Below are positions 7,679 to 16,651 of a stretch of 64,000 bases of DNA, piece by piece. This stretch comes from Pedobacter lusitanus. Its GTDB lineage: Bacteria > Bacteroidota > Bacteroidia > Sphingobacteriales > Sphingobacteriaceae. The translations under genes were made by a program, and so were the position numbers. Numbering within the stretch: the stretch's first letter is position 1; each line of letters starts with the position of its first letter. The DNA is taken from contig NZ_CP157278.1 of assembly GCF_040026395.1 (NCBI RefSeq), positions 1,922,001 to 1,986,000 of the forward strand, in the 5' to 3' direction. The notes under the pieces were generated by a model. It did no database searches. It saw only the letters and a program-made list of their open reading frames with translations, and had not been told where the DNA came from.

Positions 7679-9097
7679 ATGAAAAACACTGAGCTTAACA
7701 GCTATCTATATGAAACCATTGCAGCCGGTTTCACACAGCAGATTCTTTCGGCTGTGCTTATTACAGGAGATAAACTACCGTCAGTCCGAGAAATATGCCG
7801 TCAGTATAAGGTAAGTATGAGTACAGCTTTGCAGGCTTATTATTTATTAGAAAGTAAAAGTCTGATCCGTTCTGTACCTAAATCAGGTTATTATGTAAGT
7901 TATACCCCGCAAACCAATGCCCTTCCAAATCAAAGTAATCCTTCGCTGTACATTGGAAATGAAAACACCTCGGATATAGTCAGCAAAGTCTATGATGGAA
8001 TCAGCTCTGATCATATTATGCTTTCACTGGGTGTACCAGCAGCAGCATTATTACCGCTACCCAAATTAAACAAAGCACTGACACACGCCTTACACACGCT
8101 TAATGAAAACGGATCCGGTTATGAACACGTACTGGGAAATCCAAAACTACGGCGGCAGATTGCACGTCTGTCATCCTCCTGGGGAGGAAAACTTACAGAA
8201 AACGACATTATAACCACAGCCGGTTGCACTGGTGCAATGCTCCAGGCCATTATTGCCCTGACAAAAACAGGCGATACCATAGCTGTAGAAAGTCCTGTTT
8301 ATTTTGGTATTCTTCAGCTGGCTTTAAGTTTAGGGCTAAAAGTACTGGAACTACCCACACACCCTGAAACAGGAATTGAAATTGAAGCTTTAAAAACTGC
8401 ACTGCGTAAAAACAAGATCAGCCTTTGTTTGCTGATCAGTAATTTCAGCAATCCTATGGGTGGCACCATGCCAGCTGAACATAAAAAAGAAGTAGTCAGA
8501 CTGATTGAACATTACCATATCCCGCTCCTGGAAAATGATATGTACGGTGATTTATATTTTGGCCATGACAGACCGGTAAACTGCAAAACATTTGATGAAA
8601 GCGGCCTGGTAATTTTATGTAGTTCTGTATCCAAAACGCTGGCTCCCGGATATCGCGTAGGCTGGCTCACACCAGGAAAATTCTCAGCACAAATCCGCCA
8701 GGTAAAGTTTGCTGCGGCAATTTCTTCAACTACCCTGACGCAGGAAGCAGTTGCAGATTTTCTGGAAAGAGGCCGCTATGAAAGTCACCTGAAAAAATTA
8801 AGAACTACCTTAAACCATAACTGCCTGAATTATATGGAAGCGATCAGTAAGTATTTCCCCGGGGAAACAAAGGTCAGCAGACCACAGGGTGGATTTATGT
8901 TATGGGTAGAACTGGATGCTAAGGTGAATACGGCCAGACTTTATGATCAAACGATCAAAAGAAATATCAGTTTTGCGCCCGGCAGGATGTTCACCTTACA
9001 GAATCAGTATAATAACTGTTTAAGACTGAGTTATGGTTTACCCTGGACAGATCAGATCAACCATGCGATTAAAACCATTGGAAGTTTAATCCGCTAA
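7679..9097 (+). CDS. MocR-family regulator (GntR HTH + PLP aminotransferase-like domain)
   Basis: A 472-residue transcription regulator. Residues about 1-75 form a GntR winged helix-turn-helix (GDKLPSVREICRQYKVSMSTALQAYYLLESKSLI). Residues about 110-470 form a fold-type-I aminotransferase-like domain, with LENDMYGDLYFG and the PLP-lysine context SSVSKTLAPGYRVGW (Lys319). The Arg of the C-terminal NCLRLSYGLPW matches the carboxylate-binding Arg. In this family the domain senses PLP or an amino compound and rarely acts as an enzyme. It diverges from a GNAT gene and is convergent with another GNAT 17 bp downstream. The N-terminal HTH excludes a plain aminotransferase; the effector is unknown. 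Confidence 0.9.
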   Translation: MKNTELNSYLYETIAAGFTQQILSAVLITGDKLPSVREICRQYKVSMSTALQAYYLLESKSLIRSVPKSGYYVSYTPQTNALPNQSNPSLYIGNENTSDIVSKVYDGISSDHIMLSLGVPAAALLPLPKLNKALTHALHTLNENGSGYEHVLGNPKLRRQIARLSSSWGGKLTENDIITTAGCTGAMLQAIIALTKTGDTIAVESPVYFGILQLALSLGLKVLELPTHPETGIEIEALKTALRKNKISLCLLISNFSNPMGGTMPAEHKKEVVRLIEHYHIPLLENDMYGDLYFGHDRPVNCKTFDESGLVILCSSVSKTLAPGYRVGWLTPGKFSAQIRQVKFAAAISSTTLTQEAVADFLERGRYESHLKKLRTTLNHNCLNYMEAISKYFPGETKVSRPQGGFMLWVELDAKVNTARLYDQTIKRNISFAPGRMFTLQNQYNNCLRLSYGLPWTDQINHAIKTIGSLIR

Positions 9098-9114
9098 GAG
9101 AATCAGGCAAAATC

Positions 9115-9645
9115 TCAGTCCAGTTTTTTAATCATGTGTATATCATCAGGTTCTTTGCTGAATAAGTCCTGGTCAACAGCTTTAGTAATATCGCTGCCGT
9201 TTTTGCGGTAAAAAGAAACAGCAGAACTGGTTTCGGTGGAAGAAATATACAGATAAGCAGCTCCCCTGTTCTTAGCTTCAGTGCTGATCATTTTCAAAAG
9301 CTCCGTCCCGATTCCCTGTCTCCTGTAATTCCGGGAGATATACAGCAGATCTACATGCAGCTGATCAAGTTTCTCTCCCATAAACCGGTGCCCCAAAACA
9401 CCAAAACCTACCAGAAGGTCTTTATCAAATGCGCCCACAGCCATCCCGCCACTACTCAGTTCAAAACGGTATTGCTGCTGTATTTCTTTCAACTCTTTGT
9501 CAGTCCAGCCTGAATATTCATAACCTGCACCGGTCTCCTTCAGTTTATCTTCTTTTAAATGATACAGCACGTCGATGAATTCTGACCTGTCAATTTCAGT
9601 TAACCTGCCGGCCATGCCGATAGTTAGCTGTCTGTAAGTAATCAT
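9115..9645 (-). CDS. GNAT-family N-acetyltransferase
   Basis: A 176-residue GNAT protein. The core acetyl-CoA signature is LLYISRNYRRQGIGTELLKMIS (RRQGIG), preceded by the strand VGFGVLGHRFMGEKLDQLHVD and followed by AAYLYISSTETSSAVSFYRKNG, all in the usual GNAT order. The C-terminus (DLFSKEPDDIHMIKKLD) is conserved in small-molecule acetyltransferases of this kind. It is convergent with the MocR gene, with a 17-bp gap, and is about 100 bp from the TauE gene upstream. The substrate cannot be predicted. Confidence 0.8.
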   Translation of the reverse strand: MITYRQLTIGMAGRLTEIDRSEFIDVLYHLKEDKLKETGAGYEYSGWTDKELKEIQQQYRFELSSGGMAVGAFDKDLLVGFGVLGHRFMGEKLDQLHVDLLYISRNYRRQGIGTELLKMISTEAKNRGAAYLYISSTETSSAVSFYRKNGSDITKAVDQDLFSKEPDDIHMIKKLD

Positions 9646-9743
9646 TGTTTTTTTTATTTAAAGATAGGCTAAAGATTCTGCCTGATAAAAAAATAATCAG
9701 TTCCCGGCACCGGTAATTTCTCTTTTCTGAACATATCAGGGTT

Positions 9744-10715
9744 TTAAAATCCGGCCACAGTTTTATAGATTGTGCGTACGCTTGAAACAATAACCAGTAC
9801 GCCAACCGCAATCAGTATGGATTTTGTATTCAGTTTTCCGGCAAACTTTGCCGCAATCGGCGCAGCGATTAAACCGCCGATAATTAAACCGGCAATAGTT
9901 TGAATATGGCTGGTACCCAGGATTACAAAAAATGTAAGTGCACTTGCCAGTGTAACAAAAAACTCAGTGAGACTGACTGTACCAATGATATAACGGGGTG
10001 TTTTACCTTTGGCAATTAAAGTACTGGTCACCAGTGGACCCCATCCACCACCTCCGAAAGAGTCCAGAAAACCTCCGGCACCGGCAAGCCAGCCTGCATG
10101 TTTTACTTTTCTGGATTCGTTTTTTTTCCTGAAAGCGTTCAGCAATATCCGCAGTCCGAGAAACAAAGTATAAACAGATAAAACAGGCCGCAACCAGCTG
10201 CCATAGGATTCTCCCAGATAAGCCAGCAGCGCCGCTCCGATTACCGCCCCCAGAACTCCGGGCAATAATAAGGTCTTAAAGAGTTTCTTATTGATATTAC
10301 CAAACTTGTAATGACTAAAACCGGAAGCTCCGCTGGAAAACATTTCGGCAGTATGAATACTTCCGCTGATCGCTGCTGGATTAAGTCCTGTAGAGAGCAA
10401 TACCGTTGTAGAGATTACCCCATAGCCCATGCCCAGTGCTCCGTCTACCATCTGTGCAACGAAACCCGCAAGGAGCATCCAGCCAAATGCTGCATCCAGA
10501 TCAAGTGTCTTACCAAAAGCTTTGAAAGCATCAATCAGATTAATCAAAGGATAAAATGACGCTATGAGATGACCAATAATCATAAAAGCCAGTGCAAACA
10601 AACATCTGCCGGCTATTCTTTTCCAGTATTTTCCATTACGGATGATCCGGTTTTCTGCAGGCAGGGCTACACTGTCTTTTTCTGATAATTGATTTTCTAC
10701 GGGATATGTTGACAT
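9744..10715 (-). CDS. Sulfite exporter TauE/SafE family permease
   Basis: A polytopic inner-membrane protein of 323 residues with about eight hydrophobic segments in two repeats. The first repeat has GFVAQMVDGALGMGYGVISTTVLL and the second has AGAGGFLDSFGGGGWGPLVTS, the duplicated Gly-rich TauE signature. Family members move sulfite, sulfoacetate or other small anions. The N-terminal 35 residues are cytosolic and charged. The gene diverges from the SusC gene at 10993 across a 277-bp region with three related TAGACTA boxes, so the two may be co-regulated and concern sulfur or an organic anion; that link is inference. Confidence 0.85.
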   Translation of the reverse strand: MSTYPVENQLSEKDSVALPAENRIIRNGKYWKRIAGRCLFALAFMIIGHLIASFYPLINLIDAFKAFGKTLDLDAAFGWMLLAGFVAQMVDGALGMGYGVISTTVLLSTGLNPAAISGSIHTAEMFSSGASGFSHYKFGNINKKLFKTLLLPGVLGAVIGAALLAYLGESYGSWLRPVLSVYTLFLGLRILLNAFRKKNESRKVKHAGWLAGAGGFLDSFGGGGWGPLVTSTLIAKGKTPRYIIGTVSLTEFFVTLASALTFFVILGTSHIQTIAGLIIGGLIAAPIAAKFAGKLNTKSILIAVGVLVIVSSVRTIYKTVAGF

Positions 10716-10770
10716 AAATTATAGACTGAATTTGTTACCGGCAATATACAAATAAAGTATACTAATTTAA

Positions 10771-10897
10771 TAGACTAAATAAAGGATTAAGCAAAATTAT
10801 CATTTATTTATACCCTGGCCCTTGCCTGTTTTAAAGTAATTATTATCTTTGCGGCCGCTAATTATTATTTAGACTAACACTAAACAAGTAGTCTAAA
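10771..10897. promoter_or_regulatory. Three TAGACTA boxes, two forming an inverted repeat
   Basis: TTTAGACTA at 10868-10876 and TAGTCTAAA at 10889-10897 are a perfect 9-bp inverted repeat with a 12-bp spacer, directly after the predicted promoter of the SusC gene. A third copy, TAGACTAAA, lies at 10771-10779 near the divergent TauE gene. The placement suggests one regulator acting on both transcripts; its identity is unknown. Confidence 0.5.
10822..10851 (+). promoter_or_regulatory. Bacteroidota-type promoter for the SusC gene at 10993
   Basis: TTG at 10822-10824 and TATCTTTG at 10844-10851, separated by 19 bp, match the -33 TTTG and -7 TAnnTTTG elements of Bacteroidota sigma factor ABfr-type promoters. 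This predicts an unusually long leader of about 135 nt before the ATG, containing the inverted repeat at 10868-10897. Confidence 0.6.
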
Positions 10898-10992
10898 ACC
10901 AACACTATCAGCTTATTAAGCTCAATCAAAAATAGATGAATTTGAATAATTCAGCTCTACGGGCTGTCTTGTAAGTAAATTAAACACACTAA

Positions 10993-13839
10993 ATGATTAA
11001 ATTTTTTACCACGTTAGGACTATCTATGATCCTTTGCTCAGCTATACAGGCACAGATCATCAAAGGTACAGTATATGATCAAAGTACCAGAGAAACCATT
11101 GTAGGAGCCAGTATCTCGGTTAAGGAGCATCCCGGAAAAGGTGTAATGGCAGACGCACAAGGCAGGTTTTCTTTACAACTGCAATCAGGAGAAACACTTA
11201 TAGTTAAAATGATTGGCTATAAACAATTTCAGAAACAGTATACTGCTGTTAAAGATGGTCAGCAAATTAACGTTTCACTGGAACCGGGTGTTGAACTTCA
11301 AGAAGTTATGGTTACTGCCAGTTTAGCCAATTCAAGAAGTAAAAAAGCAATCGGAACCAACATAGACCATATCAATGCCGCTGCCGTCGTAGCTACAAGT
11401 AACCCATCTTCACTGGCAGATATTGTCAACGGAAGAATCAGCGGTGCACAGGTTTACAATACCAATGGAAAGGTAGGTATGCCAATTCGTTTCGACATCC
11501 GTTCTTCTGCTACTTTCAGTATGGAACGTGATCCACTGATTTTTATAGATGGAGTACGTTATGGCAATAGCAATACTTCGGACATTAACTCTTCGCAGGA
11601 GGCCATGAGCGCACTGAACGATTTGCCTTTAAATGATATTGAATCTATTGATGTCATCAAAGGCCCGGCTGCTGCTGCTTCTTATGGTGCTGAAGCTGCA
11701 AACGGTGTGGTTGTGATCCAGACCAAACGTGGCCTGAATGGAAAGAAAGGGATTGCTGTCAATGTAAAATATACAGCGGGTTTTAGCGAACTGGCCAGAA
11801 AATATGATCAGTTTGTCAATAATGATCCTTTGAATGATTTTTTCAGAAAAGGAACAGAACAGCAGTTATACGCCAATATCACCTCACAGATTGACCAGAA
11901 TAACAGCATTTTCTTTTCAGCCAATACCAACAAAAATGCAGGTATAGTTCCGGGAAACCAGGATAACAGACAGACTGTTCGTACGGGCTATGATTTTGTT
12001 AAAGACCGTTTTAAATTATCACTCACCGCTGGTTATGTAAAAGGGAAACTGAGTATTCCTCAATCTGCTTCGGGACGGGATGATGCGATCTGGAACCTGA
12101 TGCGTGACCGTACCCCATGGCCGTTTATCGCTGAAGAAAGCTGGCGTGCTATTCAGAAAGAGTATGAAAATGACCGTTTTACCGGGAGCTTAAAATTGGC
12201 TTATACCTTCCCTTTTGAGATTAAAGCAGAAAGTTTGGTAGGTCTGGATCTTAACCGTATTGACGGTTTAAACTATCTTCCCTATGGCTTTTTACAGGGT
12301 ACCAATAATACAGGAAGCAAACAGGTAAGTAATCGTCGTAACCAGAATATGAACTGGGATTTTAAGTTATCCCGCAATTTCGTTTTCAATCCGAAATGGC
12401 AGTTAAATCTTTCCTTCCTTTCTCAGCTTACACAGGCTTCTGAAAAAGTTACAGGAATCAGTGTTCGTAATTTCGCTGTTCCGGGTATCAGTAACATAGC
12501 TTCCGCAGCAGAAATATTGGGGACAACTGATAATACTTTTGAAAAACGTACACATGGTCTTTATGGAGAAGCTTTTTTGAGTTATGATAACAAGTTATTT
12601 ATCAATGCAGGGCTAAGACGTGATGTTTCCAACATGATTGGAAGAAATGTAGCCAGTATCTGGTATCCGACTGTAAGTGTGGCCTACAACGTAGCCGGCA
12701 TGGACTTTCTGAAAGGAAAAGTAGAAGAATGGAAATTCAGAGCTGCTTATGGAGAATCAGGTCGTTTACCTTATCCTGGTGATGCGCAAACTGCCTATCT
12801 GGTGGAGAATTCTTCATTTGGAACTATAGTAAAACCTTTAAGGAAAGGAAACCCGGATATTAAACCAGAAAGAACCGGAGAATTTGAGATCGGAACTGAC
12901 ATCAAAATATTTGATCAGAAACTGAGCTTTACTTATTACAGACAGAATACCCGTGATGCCATTGTATATACTACGCTGTTACCATCTCTGGGCTGGCCAT
13001 CCACTTTAAGTGGTGATTACCCGGAGAATATCGGAAAGATACAGGGTCAGGGTCTGGAAATCTCTTATAACAGCAGAGTATTTACCAGCGCCAATAAAAA
13101 ACATAGCCTGGATATCTATGCAATCTTCAATCAGCAGTCTAACAAAGTAATCAACTCTGGTGGTAAAGATATCCTGAGTTCAGTGAATCTGATCCGTGCG
13201 GGCTTACCAGCATTTGCTTTCTATTCCAATCTTTCTGAAGGACCGGTATTTGATGCCAAAGGCGTTTATACAGGTGCAAAAGAAGGCCCGCTGCAGGAAT
13301 TGGGTAAACCTTTCCCTACTTATAACGGTTCTGTTGGTTTTGGTCTGCAGCTGTTTAACAACTTACGTTTACAATCCCTTTTCACTTATTCTAAAGGTGC
13401 AAAAGTTTATAATATATCAGCCAGAAACGTAGCCTCACAGGGTAATAACTACGAAGCCAAAGAAACGTTAAAGACTCAGCTGGCTGCACTTACTCCTGGT
13501 ACAGCGGATTATATTTCTACCGCTACAGCCTTATCAAAAGTTGACGGGGTAAGAGGTGATTTTATACAAAAAGCAGACTTTATCAGACTGAGCAATTTAA
13601 CCTTGTCTTATGATCTGGGTGACTGGGCAAAAAAATATACCAAAGGTGTGCTGAAACGCTGTTTAGTATCCATAACAGGAAATAACCTGTGGCTGACCAC
13701 GAATTACGGCGGTGCTGAACCTCAGATTGACTCACAAGGCGGCAGTAAAAGAACCAAAGGTATCAGCTATCTGTCTTCGGATTGGACAGCTGTTCCTGCA
13801 CCGCGCACTTATGCGTTTAGTTTAAATATTGGATTTTAA
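10993..13839 (+). CDS. SusC/RagA-type TonB-dependent outer-membrane receptor
   Basis: A 948-residue outer-membrane transporter. A signal peptide ends at IQAQ (residue 21), followed by a carboxypeptidase-like beta-sandwich domain (IIKGTVYDQSTRETIVGASI). The plug then carries NGRISGAQVYN and DPLIFIDGVRYG, with IESIDVIKGPAAAASYGAEAANGVV, the classic SusC plug end. The remainder is a beta barrel ending in APRTYAFSLNIGF with a terminal Phe, as needed for BAM insertion. It is paired with the SusD-like gene 34 bp downstream, then DoxX and a flavoreductase, not with any polysaccharide enzyme. That argues for a non-glycan cargo such as an iron complex, but this is inference. Confidence 0.92.
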   Translation: MIKFFTTLGLSMILCSAIQAQIIKGTVYDQSTRETIVGASISVKEHPGKGVMADAQGRFSLQLQSGETLIVKMIGYKQFQKQYTAVKDGQQINVSLEPGVELQEVMVTASLANSRSKKAIGTNIDHINAAAVVATSNPSSLADIVNGRISGAQVYNTNGKVGMPIRFDIRSSATFSMERDPLIFIDGVRYGNSNTSDINSSQEAMSALNDLPLNDIESIDVIKGPAAAASYGAEAANGVVVIQTKRGLNGKKGIAVNVKYTAGFSELARKYDQFVNNDPLNDFFRKGTEQQLYANITSQIDQNNSIFFSANTNKNAGIVPGNQDNRQTVRTGYDFVKDRFKLSLTAGYVKGKLSIPQSASGRDDAIWNLMRDRTPWPFIAEESWRAIQKEYENDRFTGSLKLAYTFPFEIKAESLVGLDLNRIDGLNYLPYGFLQGTNNTGSKQVSNRRNQNMNWDFKLSRNFVFNPKWQLNLSFLSQLTQASEKVTGISVRNFAVPGISNIASAAEILGTTDNTFEKRTHGLYGEAFLSYDNKLFINAGLRRDVSNMIGRNVASIWYPTVSVAYNVAGMDFLKGKVEEWKFRAAYGESGRLPYPGDAQTAYLVENSSFGTIVKPLRKGNPDIKPERTGEFEIGTDIKIFDQKLSFTYYRQNTRDAIVYTTLLPSLGWPSTLSGDYPENIGKIQGQGLEISYNSRVFTSANKKHSLDIYAIFNQQSNKVINSGGKDILSSVNLIRAGLPAFAFYSNLSEGPVFDAKGVYTGAKEGPLQELGKPFPTYNGSVGFGLQLFNNLRLQSLFTYSKGAKVYNISARNVASQGNNYEAKETLKTQLAALTPGTADYISTATALSKVDGVRGDFIQKADFIRLSNLTLSYDLGDWAKKYTKGVLKRCLVSITGNNLWLTTNYGGAEPQIDSQGGSKRTKGISYLSSDWTAVPAPRTYAFSLNIGF

Positions 13840-13873
13840 TTCAGGCTGGATTTCAGTCATTATATAGAAGATT

Positions 13874-15112
13874 ATGATAAAGAAAACAAAGCATTTTTTT
13901 AGAATCGGAGCGATACTTTTAATCGCATTAACCTTTTCATCCTGTAATAAATGGGTAAATGACCCTAAATCACCAGACAGCACTGTTGATGAATCACAAT
14001 TAACCAGTCTGGAAATGTTAGGCCGTATTGATAAGGGAAACTATGTTACCGGACCTGTTATTGCCGGTGTATGGCGTGCTGGTGCAACTGCCGCTTCAGA
14101 TTTACTGGTAGCCTCGGGCGCTATTGCAGATGAAATCACTTCTACAGCTGTACCTAACTCTCCTTTTTACAAAGAACTGGATGAAGATAAACTGAGTCCT
14201 GATAACCCATCGCTTTTTAGCAGCTGGTCAAATGTTCAGAACTACCGGGCACGTGCAGAAGATGCGATTCGTCTTGCAGAACAGCAAAATCCGGCAGAGG
14301 CCGATAAAATAAAAGTTAAACAGGGCGCATTGCTCAATGCCCGTTTACATGCAGGTTATGCCTGGATGCTGCTGGCAGATTATTTCACTGTTAATGAGGC
14401 AAATCATACTGTTTATGCTGATCATGTGCTGGTTACTCATGAGCAGGCTTATGCTAAAGCTCAGCGCTACTGGGAAGAGGCACTGCCTATGGCCAGTGAA
14501 CAGGAAAAAAGATTATTACATGCTTTACTGACTAAACTGGGTATCCATACTCAAAACTATGCTTTAGCTGCTGCACATATTAACCAGTCTTTTACAACCC
14601 TGGAAAACTTCGCATTTTTAAATACAGTGGGTACAGTAAGTAACGCTTTCTTTTCTGCGATGAGTATCAATAGCAGAGATGCAGCCGTTGATCCGACCTT
14701 AGTGGCCGTATTAAAAACAACAGCTGATAAAGTCCGTAATCCTGTAGTAAAAGCACCAAAAGGACATTGGTCATTAACTTATTTCAAAGAAAGAGATCCT
14801 TTATTAGTGACTGATTTTGATGAAATGCAGCTGATCAGAGCTGAACTGGCTGTCCGCGGCTTAATCGCAGGAAATGCAGCAGCGTATGTCAACACAGTTA
14901 TCCTGAAATCTGACGCCACAGGTCAGTCTAATATTCAAACACAAATACCCCTGACCTTAACTGATATTACTGCTATCCGCAGAATCTATTTATCCTGGAG
15001 AGGAACCCGTTTAATTGATCTGAGAAGATTCAATATAGATGGTGATCTGACCCCCGGATTTACCAAAAGAAAGTATCACTGGATTGGAGTTCCTGAAATT
15101 GAAACCAGGTAA
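13874..15112 (+). CDS. SusD/RagB-like outer-membrane lipoprotein
   Basis: A 412-residue lipoprotein partner of the preceding SusC; it lies on the cell surface and closes over the receptor to capture cargo. The signal peptide ends with a lipobox, TFSSC (Cys24). Helical TPR-like segments follow, for example NARLHAGYAWMLLADYFTVNEA and HALLTKLGIHTQNYALAAAHINQ. The C-terminal part has DEMQLIRAELAVRGLI and RRIYLSWRGTRLIDLRRFNI, which match the SusD hallmarks of an E-A-x-x-R region and an R-R-x-E-L/RRF ending. It is shorter than glycan SusDs (about 500-600 residues). A rho-independent terminator follows, so DoxX may start from its own promoter. Confidence 0.85.
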   Translation: MIKKTKHFFRIGAILLIALTFSSCNKWVNDPKSPDSTVDESQLTSLEMLGRIDKGNYVTGPVIAGVWRAGATAASDLLVASGAIADEITSTAVPNSPFYKELDEDKLSPDNPSLFSSWSNVQNYRARAEDAIRLAEQQNPAEADKIKVKQGALLNARLHAGYAWMLLADYFTVNEANHTVYADHVLVTHEQAYAKAQRYWEEALPMASEQEKRLLHALLTKLGIHTQNYALAAAHINQSFTTLENFAFLNTVGTVSNAFFSAMSINSRDAAVDPTLVAVLKTTADKVRNPVVKAPKGHWSLTYFKERDPLLVTDFDEMQLIRAELAVRGLIAGNAAAYVNTVILKSDATGQSNIQTQIPLTLTDITAIRRIYLSWRGTRLIDLRRFNIDGDLTPGFTKRKYHWIGVPEIETR

Positions 15113-15131
15113 TTTTCTTCTTTACATTTTT

Positions 15132-15170
15132 AAAAAAGCTTTTCCGGTTAATACCTGAAAAGCTTTTTTT
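15132..15170 (+). terminator. Rho-independent terminator after the SusD gene
   Basis: The arms AAAAAGCTTTTC and GAAAAGCTTTTT enclose a 12-nt loop and run into seven Ts, 20 bp after the SusD-like stop codon. Confidence 0.8.
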
Positions 15171-15313
15171 ATGCCATAGCGTTTAGAAGATGGAAATGTA
15201 ATTGTACTGTCATAGCTGGCTTTAATTATTTAGAAAGATTATAAATAACTATATTTACCACAGAATCTGATCACCTGAGTGATGGAAAATTTCAAACCGC
15301 TTTATTCTTATTA

Positions 15314-15736
15314 ATGAAAAGATTATTTACTATAAAATACGGCCCTGCATCTTTTAACCTGGCTACTCTTTTACTTCGGCTCGGCTTTGGCGCTCTGATG
15401 ATTCCAGGTCATGGTTATGCCAAACTGATACATTTTGCAGAGAAAAAAGACAAATTTATGAGTTTCATGGGCCTGAGCAGTTCTTTCTCTTTAGGGCTTA
15501 CGGTATTTGCAGAATTTTTCTGCGCTGTGCTGCTCATACTGGGTCTTTTTACCAGACTGGCGGTCATTCCGCTGCTAATTACGATAATCGTTATTCTGAA
15601 TATACATAACTGGGAAATCTTTGGAGAACATGAACTTGTCCCTGCCTTTCTGATTGGCTATTTAGCTATTTTATTGCTTGGACCGGGGAAATACAGCTTT
15701 GACGCATTGATCAATTCAAAATACAAAAAAAGATGA
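15314..15736 (+). CDS. DoxX-family membrane protein
   Basis: A 140-residue integral membrane protein with four hydrophobic segments. Hallmarks are LLRLGFGALMIPGHGYAKL near the start and FAEFFCAVLLILGLFTRLAVIPL in the middle, as in DoxX/SURF4-type proteins. DoxX proteins take part in quinone-linked redox and thiosulfate or membrane stress chemistry in different hosts; the precise role here is unknown. The stop codon overlaps the next start by 4 bp (ATGA), which indicates translational coupling with the flavoreductase, so the two probably work together at the membrane. Confidence 0.82.
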   Translation: MKRLFTIKYGPASFNLATLLLRLGFGALMIPGHGYAKLIHFAEKKDKFMSFMGLSSSFSLGLTVFAEFFCAVLLILGLFTRLAVIPLLITIIVILNIHNWEIFGEHELVPAFLIGYLAILLLGPGKYSFDALINSKYKKR

Positions 15737-16572
15737 GTGAAATAAAAAATGAAAGACCTGCTATAGTCCGCGGAGTTCTGGAGGTAAAAAACAAGGTGTA
15801 TCTTACACCACACTATATCCGCATTACTTTTACCGGTGATGATGTGCCGCTCTTTGCAGAAACCACACCTGGTGTAAATAATAAAATCTTTATTCCTCCC
15901 GCAGGACTAAATGAAATTCATTTTCCTGACTTCGATTACAGCACAGGAGAATGGACACATCCGCCGGAACATTTAAAACCTATAATCCGGACCTATACTC
16001 ACCGGGCTTATGATCATAAAAAAAATGAAATGACCATAGACTTTGTTGCGCATGGAGAAAGCGGGCCTGCCTCGGCATGGGCTATCCATGCTCAACCGGG
16101 AAACCGGCTGGGAGTTGCTATGAAAGCAAAAGAGTCTGTTATTTATCCAAAAGCAGATTGGTATCTGCTTATCGCAGATGCAACCGGAATCCCGGTGATT
16201 GCAGCGATTCTGGAAACTTTACCGTCTGCAGCAACCGGTGTTGCCTATATTGAAATTCCGGAAAAAGAAGACATCCAGGATTTAAAAACGGAGGCTGATA
16301 TACAGATTAACTGGATTTGTAATGCGCATCCGGGAGAAAACAGCTTACTTGCTGATGCAGTACGCACAGTAAAAATACCCGAAAAAGCTAATACTACACG
16401 TTTTGGCTATGCTGCAGCAGAATTTTCAACTGTCAAAGATGTGCGTCAGTTTCTGCGCAAAGAACAGCAATGGGATCAAAGTGAACTCTATGCCTACTCT
16501 TACTGGAAATTCGGCGCCAGTGAAGATGGTTCAGTAACTGCCCGCCGTGAAGAACATTTCGAGGCGAAATAG
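15733..16572 (+). CDS. Siderophore-interacting protein (NAD(P)H-dependent ferric-siderophore reductase family)
   Basis: A 279-residue flavoreductase of the ViuB/SIP type. The N-terminal FAD-binding barrel contains YIRITFTGDDV and IIRTYTHRAYDHKKNEMTIDF, the R-x-Y-[TS] flavin motif, then HGESGPASAWA. The C-terminal NAD(P)H domain has WYLLIADATGIPVIAAILETLP and AAEFSTVKDVRQFL, and the end YAYSYWKFGASEDG is the typical SIP C-terminus. The family releases iron in the cytoplasm by reducing ferric siderophores. Coupled to DoxX and downstream of a SusC/SusD pair, it supports an iron-uptake role for this cluster, but the ligand is not known. Confidence 0.88.
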   Translation: MSEIKNERPAIVRGVLEVKNKVYLTPHYIRITFTGDDVPLFAETTPGVNNKIFIPPAGLNEIHFPDFDYSTGEWTHPPEHLKPIIRTYTHRAYDHKKNEMTIDFVAHGESGPASAWAIHAQPGNRLGVAMKAKESVIYPKADWYLLIADATGIPVIAAILETLPSAATGVAYIEIPEKEDIQDLKTEADIQINWICNAHPGENSLLADAVRTVKIPEKANTTRFGYAAAEFSTVKDVRQFLRKEQQWDQSELYAYSYWKFGASEDGSVTARREEHFEAK

Positions 16573-16576
16573 CCTG

Positions 16577-16607
16577 ATATTCCGCCCTTAGCGGGCGGAA
16601 TATTTTT
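16577..16607 (+). terminator. Rho-independent terminator after the SIP gene
   Basis: A GC-rich stem (CCGCCC pairing with GGGCGG, extended by ATATT/AATAT) with a short loop runs into TTTTT, 5 bp after the SIP stop codon. Confidence 0.85.
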
Positions 16608-16622
16608 CATAGATTAAATGGT

Positions 16623-16630
16623 TACATTTG
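16623..16630 (+). promoter_or_regulatory. Candidate -7 element of the alginate-lyase-family gene
   Basis: TACATTTG fits TAnnTTTG, about 22 bp before the ATG at 16652. No good TTTG -33 partner is visible. Its position argues against translation from the upstream ATG at 16628. Confidence 0.4.
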
Positions 16631-16651
16631 GTTTTACAGAACCCTCTGACC

